Positions 31,504 to 43,017 of a DNA stretch of 64,000 nt are shown piece by piece. Each line of letters starts with the position of its first letter. Within the stretch, counting starts at the first letter, position 1. Source of the stretch: Heliopora coerulea (taxonomy: Eukaryota; Cnidaria; Anthozoa; Scleralcyonacea; Helioporidae); the NCBI GenBank assembly GCA_030142905.1, contig JASJOG010000207.1, forward strand, positions 248,001-312,000, read 5' to 3'. The translations under genes and the position numbers were made by a program. Under the pieces are notes generated by a model. It was not told where the DNA came from, ran no database searches, and was given only the letters and a program-made list of their open reading frames with translations.

Positions 31504-34500
31504 ATGGCAGTAGCTTTGCCGCATTTCGCAGAGTTTCATGTTCACTCGGACGGGGCAGTCGATACTCGCTGGAAAAAATGGCTTACTTGCTTCAGAAATC
31601 TTCTGCTAGCACTAGATGTAGACGACGCCAAAAGACAAAGAGCTCTTTTGCTGCATTATGCTGGTGAAAGTGTCAACGAAATATTCGAAACATTACCCAA
31701 TACAAATGCTGGAGATGACGAAAACCCGTTCGAAAAGGCTGTTACGGCTCTTACAAACTATTTCACCCCCAAGAAGAACCGAGAATACGAGGTATATGTG
31801 TTTCGTAAGGCTAAGCAAGAAAGCGATGAAATTATTTCTGCGTTTCACACTCGTTTGCGACGGCTAGCTATGACTTGTGAATTTACAGACACGGACAGAG
31901 AAATTAAAACACAAATCGTACAGAATTGTTTGTCGCACAAACTTCGCATGAGAGCACTACAAAATCCCGAGCTTACCTTCACTCAGCTATTGGACGCCGG
32001 TAAAGCCATGGAAATGTCGAAATCCCAAGCATATAATATCGAAGGCAAGCAAGACATCTACAAATTGTCGAAGAAGCACGCCAGAAATCAAAACAAAGAT
32101 GGTGGACATACTAACCGGAAGTCACACCACTGGAATGCACGCGACCGGAATAATGCACCCGGCGAGAGTCGCAAATGTCGGAACTGTGGCAAAGGGTATC
32201 CACATCCGGGAGGAAAAACATCTTGCCCTGCTTATGGAAAATCTTCTCGTGGTTGTGGGGAACAGAATCACTATGAAGCTGTATGCAGATCCAAGAGCAC
32301 CAAAAAGAGAAACGGGCCTAGGAATCAAACACAACGTAATGCTCAACATCTAGTTGATGAAAACCCCAGTTCAGAAGAATCGGATGATATTGGTTATACA
32401 TTCTCAGTCAATAGCACTGGTAAAGAGCAACCGCAGCCCATGTTCAAAGTCATCATCCACAACACTCCATTGACAATCATGGCTGACTCTGGTGCAAGTG
32501 TAAACGTGTTGGATGAGAAAGATTATCGAGCGCTATCTAAGCCCCCCAAGCTTCAGCAAACAAAAGTGAAAATTCATCCTTACAAGTCAAACGAATCTCT
32601 CACAGTCCTAGGGAAGTTTACTACTGTCTTAAAGTTCAAGTCAACATGCATCGAGGACAAAGTCTATGTAGTCCAAGGACCGGGTGGTTCGTTTCTTAGC
32701 TGGAAAACATCTCAGCAACTCGGACTTTTGAAAGTTGTGCACCGCGTCAACAAAAACAATTCTACACGAATCGAGAACTTAGTCAAAGAATATGATGAGC
32801 TATTCCATGGTCTAGGAAAGTTGAAAGGCTACCAAGTAAAGCTTCACATTGATGAAACTATCCAGCCAGTTGCCCAGCCTCATCGAAGAGTACCATTCCA
32901 TGTACGCCAGCAGTTAGAAGATCAGTTAAAGCGTGATGAGGAGCTTGGAGTCGTGGAGCGAATCGAAGGCCCTACACCATGGGTATCCCCCATCGTGGTG
33001 GCACCTAAACCAAAGTCCCCTGGACAGGTCCGCGTTTGTGTGGATATGCGCCAGGCGAATCAAGCCATTAATTGGGAACGTCACGTGACACCTACCATCA
33101 AAGAAACCATTGGTGATTTGAACGGAGCCAAAGTATTTAGCAAGTTAGATCTCAACCAAGGGTACAATCAACTCGAGCTAGCACCTGAATCACGGTATAT
33201 CACTACCTTTGGAACACACCTAGGTTTGATGCGATACAAGAGACTGAACTTTGGCATTTCGAGTGCGGCTGAAATCTTTCAGAATGTGATCCGAGAAACC
33301 CTCGAAAGCATCCCTGGAGCACTCAACATCAGCGACGATATCTTGGTGCTTGGCAAGACACAGAGCGACCACGATCGCAGCCTTGAGGCAGTCTTTCAGC
33401 GGCTCAAAGAACGTGGGCTCACTCTCAACAAACGCAAGTGTGAATTCGGCAAAGGCAAGGTCGAGTTCTTTGGCTATGTCTTCTCTGGAGATGGTATCAT
33501 ACCAGACAAGAAGAAGATTGAAGAGGTCATCAATCTGCAAACCCCGACATCTGCATCCGAAGGTCGAAGCCTGTTGGGAATCACCAACTACTGCTCGAGG
33601 TTCATCCCGGATTATGCAACGAAGACTGAACCACTACGCAAGCTAACCCACAAAGACCAACCCTGGGAGTGGACACCACAGCACGATCGCGCAGTTAACG
33701 AGCTAAAAGACGCCCCAGTGAAAGCACCTGTCACGGCATACTTCAATCCAGCCAAGGATACCGAACTCTCGGTCGATACCAGCCCTGTTGGCTTAGCAGC
33801 CATTCTTATGCTAAAAAATCAAAAAACCGGAACCGACCACATCATCACCTACGCCAGTCGTTCCTTGACCGAGACAGAACAGTGCTATAGCCAGGCGGAA
33901 CGCGAGGCTCTTGCCATCGTTTGGGCCTGCGAACACCTGCATCTCTATATTTATAGCAAACCTGTAGCAATCTACACAGACCATAAGCCTCTAGTGTCTA
34001 TTTTTGGCAACCCGAGCTCCAAACCCCCACCGAGAATTGAGAGATGGGCTCTCAGGCCCCAGCCGTATCAGATTAAAGTGCGTTACTGAAAAGGCGACGG
34101 AAACCCAGCCGATTACCTATCTCGTCATACCTCGAAACAGTCCATCGCTGCCAGCCGAGAAGAAAAGATCGCCAAAGAATATGTCAATTACGTTACCCTA
34201 ACCTCGACGCCGAAAGCGCTAACGGTTCAAGAAATCGAAGAAGCTACCAAAGCCGACGTGACCTTAAAAGCAGTGTCTAAAGCGGTAGAAACAGGCAACT
34301 GGCACGAAGGAGTTAAGCAGTCAGCCGTAGACACAGCAGATTTTACAGCATGGCAGAAAGTAAAAGATGAGTTAACGGCAGGCGTGAATCCTCGAGTAAT
34401 CCTTTGTGGAACAAAAATAACTGTACTCAAGAAGCTACAAGAGCGCGTGGTAGTTCTGGCACACGAAGGACACCGAGGCGTGGTGAAAACAAAATCACTC

Positions 34501-35532
34501 CTTCGTGAGAAGGTGTGGTTTGCCAGCATTGACAAGGTGGTGGAGAAGAAAGTCCAGTCATGTTGTGCGTGTTTGGTTTCAACGCCACACTCCAAACGTG
34601 AACCACTCTTGATGTCTCCGCTTCCAAAAGCTCCCTGGTCAGAAGTTAGCATAGATTTTGCCGAGCTTCCAAACAACGAGTACCTCTTGATAATCACGGA
34701 TGACTACTCCAGATATCCCGTCATCGAAATAGTCAAATCTACTTCAGCAAACACAGTTATTCCAAAAGTAGACAAAGTCTTCTCTGAATTTGGCATACCA
34801 GATGTGTTAAAGACAGATAACGGACCGCCTTTCAATAGCAATGCATTTCATTCCTTCGCACAGACCCTCGGTTTCAAGCACCGACAGGTTACCCCTCGTT
34901 AGCCAAGAGCAAATGGCGAAGTCGAACGATTTGTAAGGGCGGTGAAGAAGGTGATCAAGACTGCAAACGTCGAGCGCAAGAGTTGGAAACAAGAAATTTA
35001 TCGTTTCCTGAGAAATTTCACAGCAACACCCCACACAACAACAAGAGTCCCCCCAGTGACAGCGCTATTTGGTCGAGCGATGAAGACAAAATTACCGGAG
35101 TTTAACGCAGGACAGCAAGAGGCAACAGTCGAGGAAAACGACCGCAACGCAAAGTCAAAGATGAAGAGATACGCCGACGCCAAAGCGTATGTTCGACCAT
35201 CCACAATAAAGAAAGGTAATACGGTATTCGTCAAACGCGACGATTCGAAGAGAAAGAGAGATACTCCTTACCGACTCGAGCCGTACGTCATTATCTCAAA
35301 GAAAGGTTCAATGGTTACAGCACGTAACAAAAACGAAACAATAACCCGAAATTCATCATGCTTCAAGAGAGCATCAACCAGAAATGACAGTGAAGAAACA
35401 AGTGATGACGAGGACATTAGCGATCCAGTGTGTCAACCTGAGGCACCCATGTTTGAAGCTCCTGAGCTACCCTTCTACCCCAAAAGAGCGAGAAGGCATC
35501 CTGTCAGATATGGCGCACAGTTGCCTTGGTGA
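31504..35532 (+). pseudogene. Ty3/gypsy gag-pol polyprotein with two in-frame stops
   Basis: A single frame from MAVALPHFAEFHVHSDG spans 1,342 codons, interrupted by TGA at 34087-34089 and TAG at 34900-34902. Gag occupies residues 1-300, with a zinc-knuckle-like Cys cluster (CRNCGKGY, CGEQNHYEAVC) near 225-260. The protease holds ADSGAS near 327. The RT shows KLDLNQGYNQ and ISDDILV near 609. RNase H has DTSPVGLAAI near 759 and YTDHKPL. Integrase has an HHCC-like zinc site, SIDFAEL, KTDNGPPF and RANGEVERF as its D-D-E. The Tyr of YxDD is Ser, which is known in this clade. Both stops are single-base changes. Confidence 0.9.
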
Positions 35533-35736
35533 AGCGAAGTACGATTTGAAACAGTTGACTTTATAAGGACTCTAACTTATAAGATATTTATTATTAACGT
35601 TGCGTTAAAGTTGAAGCTCAAGAACTTTACCGAACAGTTATCGTATAGTTGTACCATTACCGAACTTCTAGTCTCTGAACACTTAGGTCCTTAACTTTGA
35701 ACTGGGTTCCTTTTCTTTTGTAAGTTGAGGGAGGGA

Positions 35737-35873
35737 TGTAGTGTAGTCTTAATCATTTGAGTCACGTGGATGTTCTGGGATAACCCGGATGACCGCGAGA
35801 GATAAGGGCGAGAAAGTAAGCGTACAGACACAGACGTATAGAGATCAATAAAGTCTCACGAAAGAACTTTACA
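35737..35873 (+). repeat. 3' LTR (137 bp)
   Basis: It matches the 5' LTR except at four positions (ATTC/ATTT, GATG/GATA, GGGA/GAGA, CATT/CTTT). Confidence 0.92.
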
Positions 35874-36577
35874 ACACCAAATTCACAGCTCATATCACTC
35901 ATACTCTTTCCTCCTTCCACACATCTGAGCAATCTTACAGTAAAATACAGATGAAAACGTATAAGGGATGTAATTATAGGATTAACTTTGTTGTTGTGGG
36001 TAAGTTGCTCAATTGACACACCGTAACAATAACTAACACAATAAACTGAAAAACATACTCTATAATAACTCTGACTATCATCCCATTTACTTTTTGTGTG
36101 ATCGGTTGTTATAACTAATAGTGATAATGTAGACACAAAATCTTGTGTGTTATTCACATAAATTCTAAAATTGTTAATAGGATAATTTAATATATAACCA
36201 GGGTATTTGTCTGATAATTTATAACCCTGCACGTATTTTATGTTGGATTCTGGAATTTGTTGCATTGTTCCACCACTATGCCAGATTTTAGGAAATTTTG
36301 GGTTATTTATATACAAGTACTTAGTCATACTCTTATCATTTTTAGAAGTGTCAGAATCGATATTTACTTCAATGCCAGAGATGCTGTCTTCAAAATATAT
36401 CAAACTCGAAGTGACAGTTCCACTTTTATCAACATCTACCTTGAAATTGAATTTCTTCATATCAGCATTTGGATACTGTTTTATAAATTGTTGCTGTAAT
36501 CTGGATATTTCCTTTGTTATATTTTTCTCGGCTTTTTCATAATTATTACTAAGATATTGTTTGAATAAATTGGCCAT
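35874..36577 (-). pseudogene. Polinton-associated ORF split by the Ty3 element, N-terminal part
   Basis: From MANLFKQYLSNNYEKAEK the minus strand is open for about 235 codons up to the LTR. It contains an amphipathic N-terminal helix (ITKEISRLQQQFIKQ) and then strand-rich sequence with many Tyr and Asn (NNPKFPKIWHSGG, YPGYILNYPINNFRIYVNN). The continuation is at 30950-31275. The full ORF would be about 300 residues. I recognise no family; the neighbourhood suggests a minor virion component. It is the best-preserved large reading frame of the minus-strand block. Confidence 0.6.
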
Positions 36578-36612
36578 TTCATAATATACTGCATAATATA
36601 TAATTTGAAGAA

Positions 36613-36762
36613 AATGGCAGGGTTAATTAATGGAAGTTCTGAAGTAATTGATCTTCAAGAATCATTAGTGGTAGCACATGATAGTCCATCTATATTAGTA
36701 AAAAGGCAACTATATTTTGGAATTATAATGATATATCAGATAAAGTCAACAATGAAATAACA
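36613..36762 (+). CDS. Small plus-strand ORF at the divergent junction
   Basis: It starts MAGLINGSSEVIDLQESLVV, 36 bases right of the start of the divergent minus-strand ORF. It runs about 49 codons and then degrades. The two starts probably share a bidirectional promoter region (36578-36612), which is AT-rich. Confidence 0.4.
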
Positions 36763-36835
36763 TATAAAAGTGTTAAGAAGACGTTAAATAAACGATATTA
36801 GACATTTTCTATGGTTAAGAAGGAGACTGAGAGTT

Positions 36836-37270
36836 ATGGGGCTAAGTTTACAAGCAAATGAATACGATGAAACGTACTCATTGACTTTTGATAATATTAT
36901 TAATTTTATAAATTTTGGTTCCATAACTGGTTTCGACCCGAATAAAACCTTCAACGCTAATACAAAGAGGAAAAGCAGACCAGTCAATATCAATTCAGGA
37001 TTGAAATTTATAAACATTAGTTGTAATATAAGTGACATACATAATAACATTTATATGGATGCTAAATCAGATTTGTTAGTTTGGGTATCATAAGTACCCA
37101 GTCGCTGAAAGGAAGTGTACAACATTATAAAGATATTGAAAGTAAAATAGAAATTGACAAAGAAATTGTATATCAACTTAGTTTTAAAATAAGAGATCAA
37201 TGTGGAAAGGCAAAAATGTTGGAGATATACTTTTGGATTTATATATTGTGTAATTTAGATTGACGATGAT
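36836..37270 (+). pseudogene. Polinton-associated ORF, possible minor capsid/penton-like protein
   Basis: The frame at 36836 reads NIINFINFGSITGFDPNKTF, RPVNINSGLKFINISCN and a DLLVWVS end. A second frame from 37081 continues with YKDIESKIEIDKEIVYQL. This combination of short hydrophobic strands recurs in cnidarian Polinton-like elements as I remember it, but I cannot verify a family. It is broken by one frame change near 37090. Confidence 0.4.
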
Positions 37271-38140
37271 ATTGAGTTAGAGCAAGAATTAAAAGGGATT
37301 TATTATAACCCAAAGACAGGCTTTCAATCAGTTGAAAGGTTATAAAACAAAGCATTGGAAGATGGGCTTAATGATAACAGGTAACTGGTTAAGGAATGGT
37401 TAAAGGCACAAGACATACACCAGATAGAAACCAATCGTAAGAAGATATAAGTTCCGACAAACGTTTGTCAATTACATTAGTGAGCAAATACAAATAGATT
37501 TAGTTGATATGGGCAAGTATAAGAACCAAAATAAGGGTTAATGCAAGGTATCGGCATCTGTTGAAATACTCAGCATGTATGCTTTTGCTATACCAGTATA
37601 TATTTAGCAAGGGAACCTATGAATGAATTGATAAACTGAATGATTTGGTGTATAACTATAATAATACCAAACATAGCACTATATTGATGAAACCAAAAGA
37701 TGTTAATAAATCAAATCAAAACGAAGTATGGAACACGTTATTCGGTCAACACTTCTCGGAGTATCTATTGCCAAAATTTAAACTCGGTGATACAGTTGGG
37801 TTATCAAAATAAAAGTCTGTATTTACGGGGTATGTATATTTATTTAAGGGATATGAAGCCGATTTCGCGGAGGACTTGTTTAAAATAGTAAAAGTCATTC
37901 GAGGTGATCTAAATGTATATGAGCTTGTAGAAGATCTTGAAGATAAACCAATAACAGGAAAATTCTACGAAGAAGAGTCATCAGGTGTTGATAAGAAAGA
38001 TGATGTGTATAAAGTTGAGAAGGTATTAAAGAGGAAGAAAGTTAGGGGAAAGAAAATGGTCTGGTAAAATGGCTTCGATATGATAATAAACATAATTCTT
38101 GATTACTTGAAAGTGATATACAAAATATAGATTCATTTAT
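37262..38140 (+). pseudogene. Polinton integrase with C-terminal chromodomain
   Basis: The plus strand reads ELKGIYYNPKTGFQSVERL, then NYISEQIQIDLVDMGKYKN with the first catalytic Asp. After a deletion of the middle of the core it continues with YNNTKHSTILMKPKDVNK, LPKFKLGDTVG and YEADFAEDLFKIVKVIRGDL. The last block, YKVEKVLKRKKVRGKK, is a chromodomain start; its WxxY part follows with a stop near 38098. The second Asp and the Glu of the DDE triad are missing. Frame changes lie at about 37350, 37420, 37600, 37690, 37740 and 37860. Confidence 0.78.
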
Positions 38141-38209
38141 AGATGGCTGACGGTAGTTTTGATGATAAATGAATAAATTAGCGGAAAAGGTACCCAGAGT
38201 AAGACGATA

Positions 38210-39580
38210 TGACTTAAGACGAATTAAAAAATCAGTATGATAATTTATATAATGATTGTGAATCATTAGAAATCGATTACCTAGAAAAAGACATGCCAGT
38301 GATTGTAAGAGTTAAATACGATGATGTTGGAGATAAGCTTAAGCTAATACAAGAAAAAATAGCTAGAACAGAGAATGAATCAACATTTATAAATAATGAA
38401 GATGATGGGCCGGTTATTATAGAAGGGTCCAATATCAAATAACCATCTACTGAGTACGTCGAAGTTAAAAATAATTATGAAGATGTCAGTGAAGAAGCTT
38501 TTAATTTTGCATTTCGTTAAATTCAAAAAATAGAATAAAGGTTGTGAAAGTTAAAAGAATTTAATAGAGAATTATTGGAAAATGCGATCAAGAGAACAAA
38601 GTTAATTGATAGAGAGGTCAAGAGATTAACAAGATACAATAAGAAATTAGGTGATAATGAAGCATCTAGAGAAATGGTAAATAGGACATATGTTAATTAT
38701 AACGGTTCAATCTTTTTTAAAGTTATGGGTGAGAATGGTAATTTCCTCAAAACATCAAGATTAATTCTAAGGACATGAAAAAATGGTGTACTCAAGTTCA
38801 GTAGGGATTCAAATAGTAAAAAGGCAATAAGACAGTTGAAGAAATTGGTTAACCGTATTCCTGATAAACTGTAATCTGTAATAACAGATGAACAAGAAGT
38901 TAATTTGGATGATTATCCATTATCTGAAACAGAATTTAAATATGATAAAATAAAAGGTTTATCAGCTAATGAAAACCGAGAGTTACGTGGAGTTCTTGAT
39001 CCTCCTTCTATTGTGTCTTGGTGAAGAACTGGAGATAATGGGGCACTCCAACTCCAAGCATATTACTTGCAAGATACTATTGACCAAACAAGAGAACAGG
39101 GTTCAGAAATAGACAGAAAAGATGATGATAAAGGATTGAATATCGAAGAAAATGAAGAATAAATAGAGCTTCAAGAACGGATTCAGGGATTGGAAAAAGC
39201 CAGAGACACGACTATTGAACAACGACAATTGGAAGAAGTGAGGGAACAACAGGAAGAAGATATCAGTAGATTACAGCGATTCAAGGAATGCGCTAAAGAG
39301 AATATATTTGGTATCTCTGCAGTTTCCATATGAGTTGCAGGAGTATTAACAACAATTATAATGGGAGCACGAATAACTATCATTAAGGGTGCACAGGCTA
39401 CTGCAAAGTTTGGTAAGGCAGTAACTAATTTAGTTAAAAAACTGGGTCCATTATTAGTGCCAAACAATCTTATGGGGAGCTAAAGGATTAACATGGCTAG
39501 CTTCTAATTTGTGGGTATTAGCAATTGCATTTGCTTGCGTTATCTATGACCAGTATAAGCAAAGGTATAAGACATAAAAT
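38210..39580 (+). pseudogene. Polinton-associated coiled-coil and membrane ORF
   Basis: A long open-ended homologous block reads DELKNQYDNLYNDCESLEID, KVMGENGNFLKTSRLILRT, EEVREQQEEDISRLQRFKEC and ends with a hydrophobic segment (GVLTTIIMGARITIIKGAQA). A last part reads GAKGLTWLASNLWVLAIAFA. The N-terminal half is coiled coil, the C-terminus has two transmembrane segments. About seven stops or frame changes interrupt it. The role is unknown; such proteins could be virion membrane or core proteins. Confidence 0.45.
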
Positions 39581-39592
39581 ATTACTTATAGT

Positions 39593-39694
39593 ATGCGGAT
39601 AACATGGATCGTAAAAGAAGTTAGGGACCTTCCCAGATATCGTAAGAGAAAAACTAAATATAATCTAAGAACCGGTAATATAACTGTGGGATAA
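39593..39694 (+). CDS. Small basic ORF
   Basis: MRITWIVKEVRDLPRYRKRK opens a 33-codon ORF rich in Arg and Lys that lies between two Polinton ORFs. It may be a DNA-binding core peptide; this is a guess from composition. Confidence 0.35.
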   Translation: MRITWIVKEVRDLPRYRKRKTKYNLRTGNITVG

Positions 39695-39734
39695 CTGTGA
39701 GACAACTTACAATAAAACATGTGTTAACATATAG

Positions 39735-40076
39735 ATGAGTGATAGTAAAGAGGAAACACCTATGATAACAGTTGTAGAAAAAACAGAGATGATCAAGGAT
39801 CCAAAACGAGTGGCTGCTGGTAAGAGATTGGCTCAAATCAGTGAGGAGTCTAAGGGACGTAAAATGAGAAGGCAAATCGAAGATGAGAAAAAGGATGAAT
39901 CTTACAGTTTTGACCCGAAATATTTATATCCAATAGCGGGTCTTGCAATTGCTGGACAATCTTTTTATTACACATACAAACAGAACCAACGAGAAGTAGG
40001 AGCTACAATTAAGAACGAGGCCCAAATAGAAGAGCCTATCAAAAAAAAAATCAACACATTAGACTCATTTGATTAA
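39735..40076 (+). CDS. Membrane protein of the Polinton block, intact
   Basis: The 113-codon frame starts MSDSKEETPMITVVEKTEM, with a basic middle (KGRKMRRQIEDEKK) and one transmembrane segment (YLYPIAGLAIAGQSFYYTY). It ends near a run of A. It is one of the few intact frames of the element. The family is unknown. Confidence 0.5.
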   Translation: MSDSKEETPMITVVEKTEMIKDPKRVAAGKRLAQISEESKGRKMRRQIEDEKKDESYSFDPKYLYPIAGLAIAGQSFYYTYKQNQREVGATIKNEAQIEEPIKKKINTLDSFD

Positions 40077-40093
40077 AAAAAATCACCGCCATA

Positions 40094-40812
40094 ATGGACC
40101 CATTGGCCAGAAAGAAAATAAGAAATGTGTTATAATATATATGTCAACAGTACGCAAGGAAGAACTATTGCATGAAGCTTATGATGCTGCCCTTATCTCA
40201 GCTGGAGATGATGATGTAAGTATGGCAGCTAGGAAGTGGTTGAAATGCCATTGGATACACCGGAAACATTCAATGGAGTAGCTAAATTAGCAGGAGCCGT
40301 TGCAATTTCATCAATGCTCATCAAATACGGTCAAGAAAAGAAGTTGATCCCTACTGATCCATTAAAACTACGTAATTATATACAATAGCAAGTGCTATAG
40401 CAGGAAGGTTATTTAATGCTGTGGCTTTCGCAGGTGCAGGGATTTTGTTTTCAAAATTAAATCATACAAGGTACGAAGCCGAAATAACGAGACATAAGGA
40501 AGCTCTCGAGGATTTGGCAAAAGCTAATAAAGCATGGTACGAGAACGAAGTGGCCAAAAAGGATAAAATAGAACAAGTAAGAATGTAATTAAGTGACGCT
40601 AATGTAGATATCAATGAAACAAACAAAGCTCTCAATGAACTCAGAACAATCAATCATCAAGGCAGATCATTCAACAAGGAACCGCAGTTATCTGACTATT
40701 TTAAACCAAGCAATGATATGAGAGAGTATCAGTGTTCATTGGACATGTCGGATTATCTGACACACAAAACTCGTTTAAACATAAAAATTAATTCATACTA
40801 TAATAATACAGA
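40094..40812 (+). pseudogene. Polinton-associated ORF with membrane segment and coiled coil
   Basis: The start MDPLARKKIRN is followed by several frame changes. Then LFNAVAFAGAGILFSKLNHT is a transmembrane segment and HKEALEDLAKANKAWYENEV a coiled coil, ending QLSDYFKPSNDMREYQ. Its neighbours are of the same type. No enzyme motif is visible. Confidence 0.42.
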
Positions 40813-41150
40813 TGGATAAATTCATTTTTGAATGCTATAATTACAGAGTGTGTGACGAAATGATGAAATGTGATAATGTCAAACAAATGGAAAAATTGTT
40901 AAAAAGAAGAGCTAGAAGACCTAATTATGACTACTACAAAAGGTGGAAAGTATTCTGATTTATTGATAGGGGTGTTTATGTTTTGCAACAAATGTGGTGA
41001 AACTGTTTATGGATCAGTCAGAGAATACGATAGAGACAACTGGACGAATTCCAGTTAGTCAGTACACTTGAGGAGTAGACTGATTGAACAGCGGTTAAGG
41101 CAGTGAACACGTGAAAACCATAGCGGGTGATTTCATAAAGGTCATTTAAA
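40812..41150 (+). pseudogene. Small Polinton ORF with zinc-ribbon-like start
   Basis: MDKFIFECYNYRVCDEMMKC leads into a basic helix (EKLLKRRARRPNYDYY). Then, in another frame, FCNKCGETVYGSVREYDRDN has a C-x2-C pair. Nothing else can be said. Confidence 0.35.
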
Positions 41151-41394
41151 AAATGATTCAACACAGCTTGATCAAGGGTCGGGACATCTCGAGATACAAT
41201 TATTACATCATCAAGCTATGCAGTAACCGCGGAATAAAGCTGTTAAAAAACATCGATGATATGAAGGAATCTAAAACAAGATAGAACTTTGACGACAATC
41301 TCTTCTGCGTAGTTTAAGGAAAATTGGATTGGGACACTGATTGCTACTGTCCGTATTATAAAAAATAGTGTGAATAAAATATTTTGTACATTAC
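41151..41394. other. Spacer without gene
   Basis: AT-rich, no clear frame; the following ORF starts at 41395. Confidence 0.4.
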
Positions 41395-42205
41395 ATGGAG
41401 TTAAGTAAGCTCAATTTCAGAAGTAACACTATCAGTGTATTAAAGGAAGGTGATGAAATTTGGGTTCCCGGAAAGTCAACTGTTAAAGCACTAGGATACG
41501 CCAATACAACTAAACCTACTAGAAACCACATAGATATAGAAGATAAGGCCATTTTCGGACAGTTTAAAGGCAAGAACAATTCGTTCCTATCTCGAAACCT
41601 TCATGAAAAGATGGTCTTGATTTCTGAACCTGGTGTTTACTCTCTAATTTTTGATTTGAAATTAGAAACTGCGAAAGAATTCAAGAAATGGGTTTTTCAC
41701 GAAGAGTTGCCATCAATAAGAAAAACTGGATCTTACCAATTGCCTAGGTCTGTAAAAAATGAAATAATGCTAGTGGTTGAGACTGACTTGCATTACAAGA
41801 TAGTGGGTTACATTAAGAGGTACCATCTAAACGGATTGATTAAAGCTGGACTAGGTCAACACCAGGATACAGAAAGTAAACATATTGATGCTTACAGAAA
41901 GGGTTATTGCAGTGGTGAGCCGGATTTAATAATTCTGAATCTTCACAAGAGGTACGATGACTTTCACATTTAATCCAAGGCTCCAAAAAGGAGAGTGTTT
42001 GACAATCAAGAGAAATTGTTGAAACGCTATGAAGAGAACTATTTTAAGGAGCTGATATCGAACGATTACGACGCACTCCATCGGGAAATAGATGAATATT
42101 AAAAAGACGGTAGAATAACACGTAGCTTTTGCCTCAGCCTATTCAAGCGTAAACAATCAAGATGTAATCACATTAAACATTTTCATCAAACGGATTTATA
42201 ATTAG
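41395..42205 (+). pseudogene. BRO-N domain protein fused to a PD-(D/E)XK-like nuclease and C2H2 finger
   Basis: Residues 1-115 form a BRO-N domain (ISVLKEGDEIWVPGKSTVKA, SRNLHEKMVLISEPGVYSLI, WVFHEELPSIRKTGSYQLP). This occurs in large DNA viruses, phages and Polintons and is thought to bind DNA. Near residue 174 GEPDLIILN and, over a stop at 41971, KAPKR fit the D...(E)xK core of PD-(D/E)XK or VRR-type nucleases. A C-terminal FKRKQSRCNHIKHFH resembles a zinc finger. One stop and a further frame change make it a pseudogene. Confidence 0.6.
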
Positions 42206-42214
42206 GCATTATTT

Positions 42215-42830
42215 TTATTTAATCGATTATCACGCAGCGCTTGCGTAATATTTGGGACATGGTATTTGTTGACGATTTTTTGCATTCCATCAGCGTTCAC
42301 AGCCTTAGTAAATCTTTCTTTTAACTCAGAGTGAGGAATAAACGTGTATTTTTGACCATTCTTCTTCGATGTGGCTGTCTGGGTTTTCTACGGTTTTCTA
42401 CACATTCTGGATACACCACCCACTTTAATATCCAAATCTATACTACATGATTTTGCCGACTTCTAAACTTTAATTTTCCTCGTCGCAATATTAACAGCTA
42501 CAAGGGCTTAGCAACATTCGAGCGATGTTTGTAATCTTTAGTACTATTTTCACTTGAAGTAATCACTTGCAAATTGGTAAGTTTGTTATTTAGCTATCGT
42601 TATGCACGTGATCATCGACTTTACCAGCCGGAACAGTTCCCTTGAAGGTCGTCCACACAGAAAGATAAGCGCGCTTCGCCTTCTTTACACCGTCCTTGTA
42701 AAAAGTTACACATATGTAACCATTTGTATTAACAGATCATATTCAAAAATTGGTACTAATATTCAAAGGCTCGCCACTCAACGATGCGGCGTAGCAGATA
42801 TATTCCTCATTCTTGAAATATAACTCATGC
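42215..42830 (-). pseudogene. HNH homing-type endonuclease, broken
   Basis: The minus strand reads NGYICVTFYKDGVKKAKRAY and then FKGTVPAGKVDDHVHNDS, the D-H...N core of HNH endonucleases. VITSSENSTKDYKHRSN follows in another frame. A C-terminal block reads YTFIPHSELKERFTKAV, like the short repeated DNA-binding (NUMOD-like) modules of this family. In giant viruses and phages such genes are selfish homing elements. It stands on the opposite strand from its neighbours. Confidence 0.55.
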
Positions 42831-43017
42831 TCGTAGGCAATTAAATTCTTGACACAACTAGTAATGTTCCTGTATAGCGACATTTCTTTAAGCCTTATTG
42901 TTTAAGACAGATGGTACGTACAAAGAAAAATAAAAATAACATAGTTTCATAAAATTCCAATCCCTCGAGGGGAATCCATAAAATAACACTTAAAGACTTA
43001 TTTCCATTCCATATAGA

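Larger units (their letters stand above)
31276..35873 (+). mobile_element. Ty3/gypsy LTR retrotransposon, nearly intact
   Basis: Two 137-bp LTRs (31276-31412 and 35737-35873) start TGTAG and end TTACA, and differ at only four positions (about 97% identical). A 5-bp flank, GCACC left and ACACC right, is a plausible target duplication with one difference. A purine tract (GTTGAGGGAGGGA) precedes the 3' LTR, and a primer-binding-site-like TGGCGACGAGAACGGGA follows the 5' LTR. One frame covers gag through integrase, with two nonsense codons. It is the youngest insertion I can see in the window. Confidence 0.92.
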
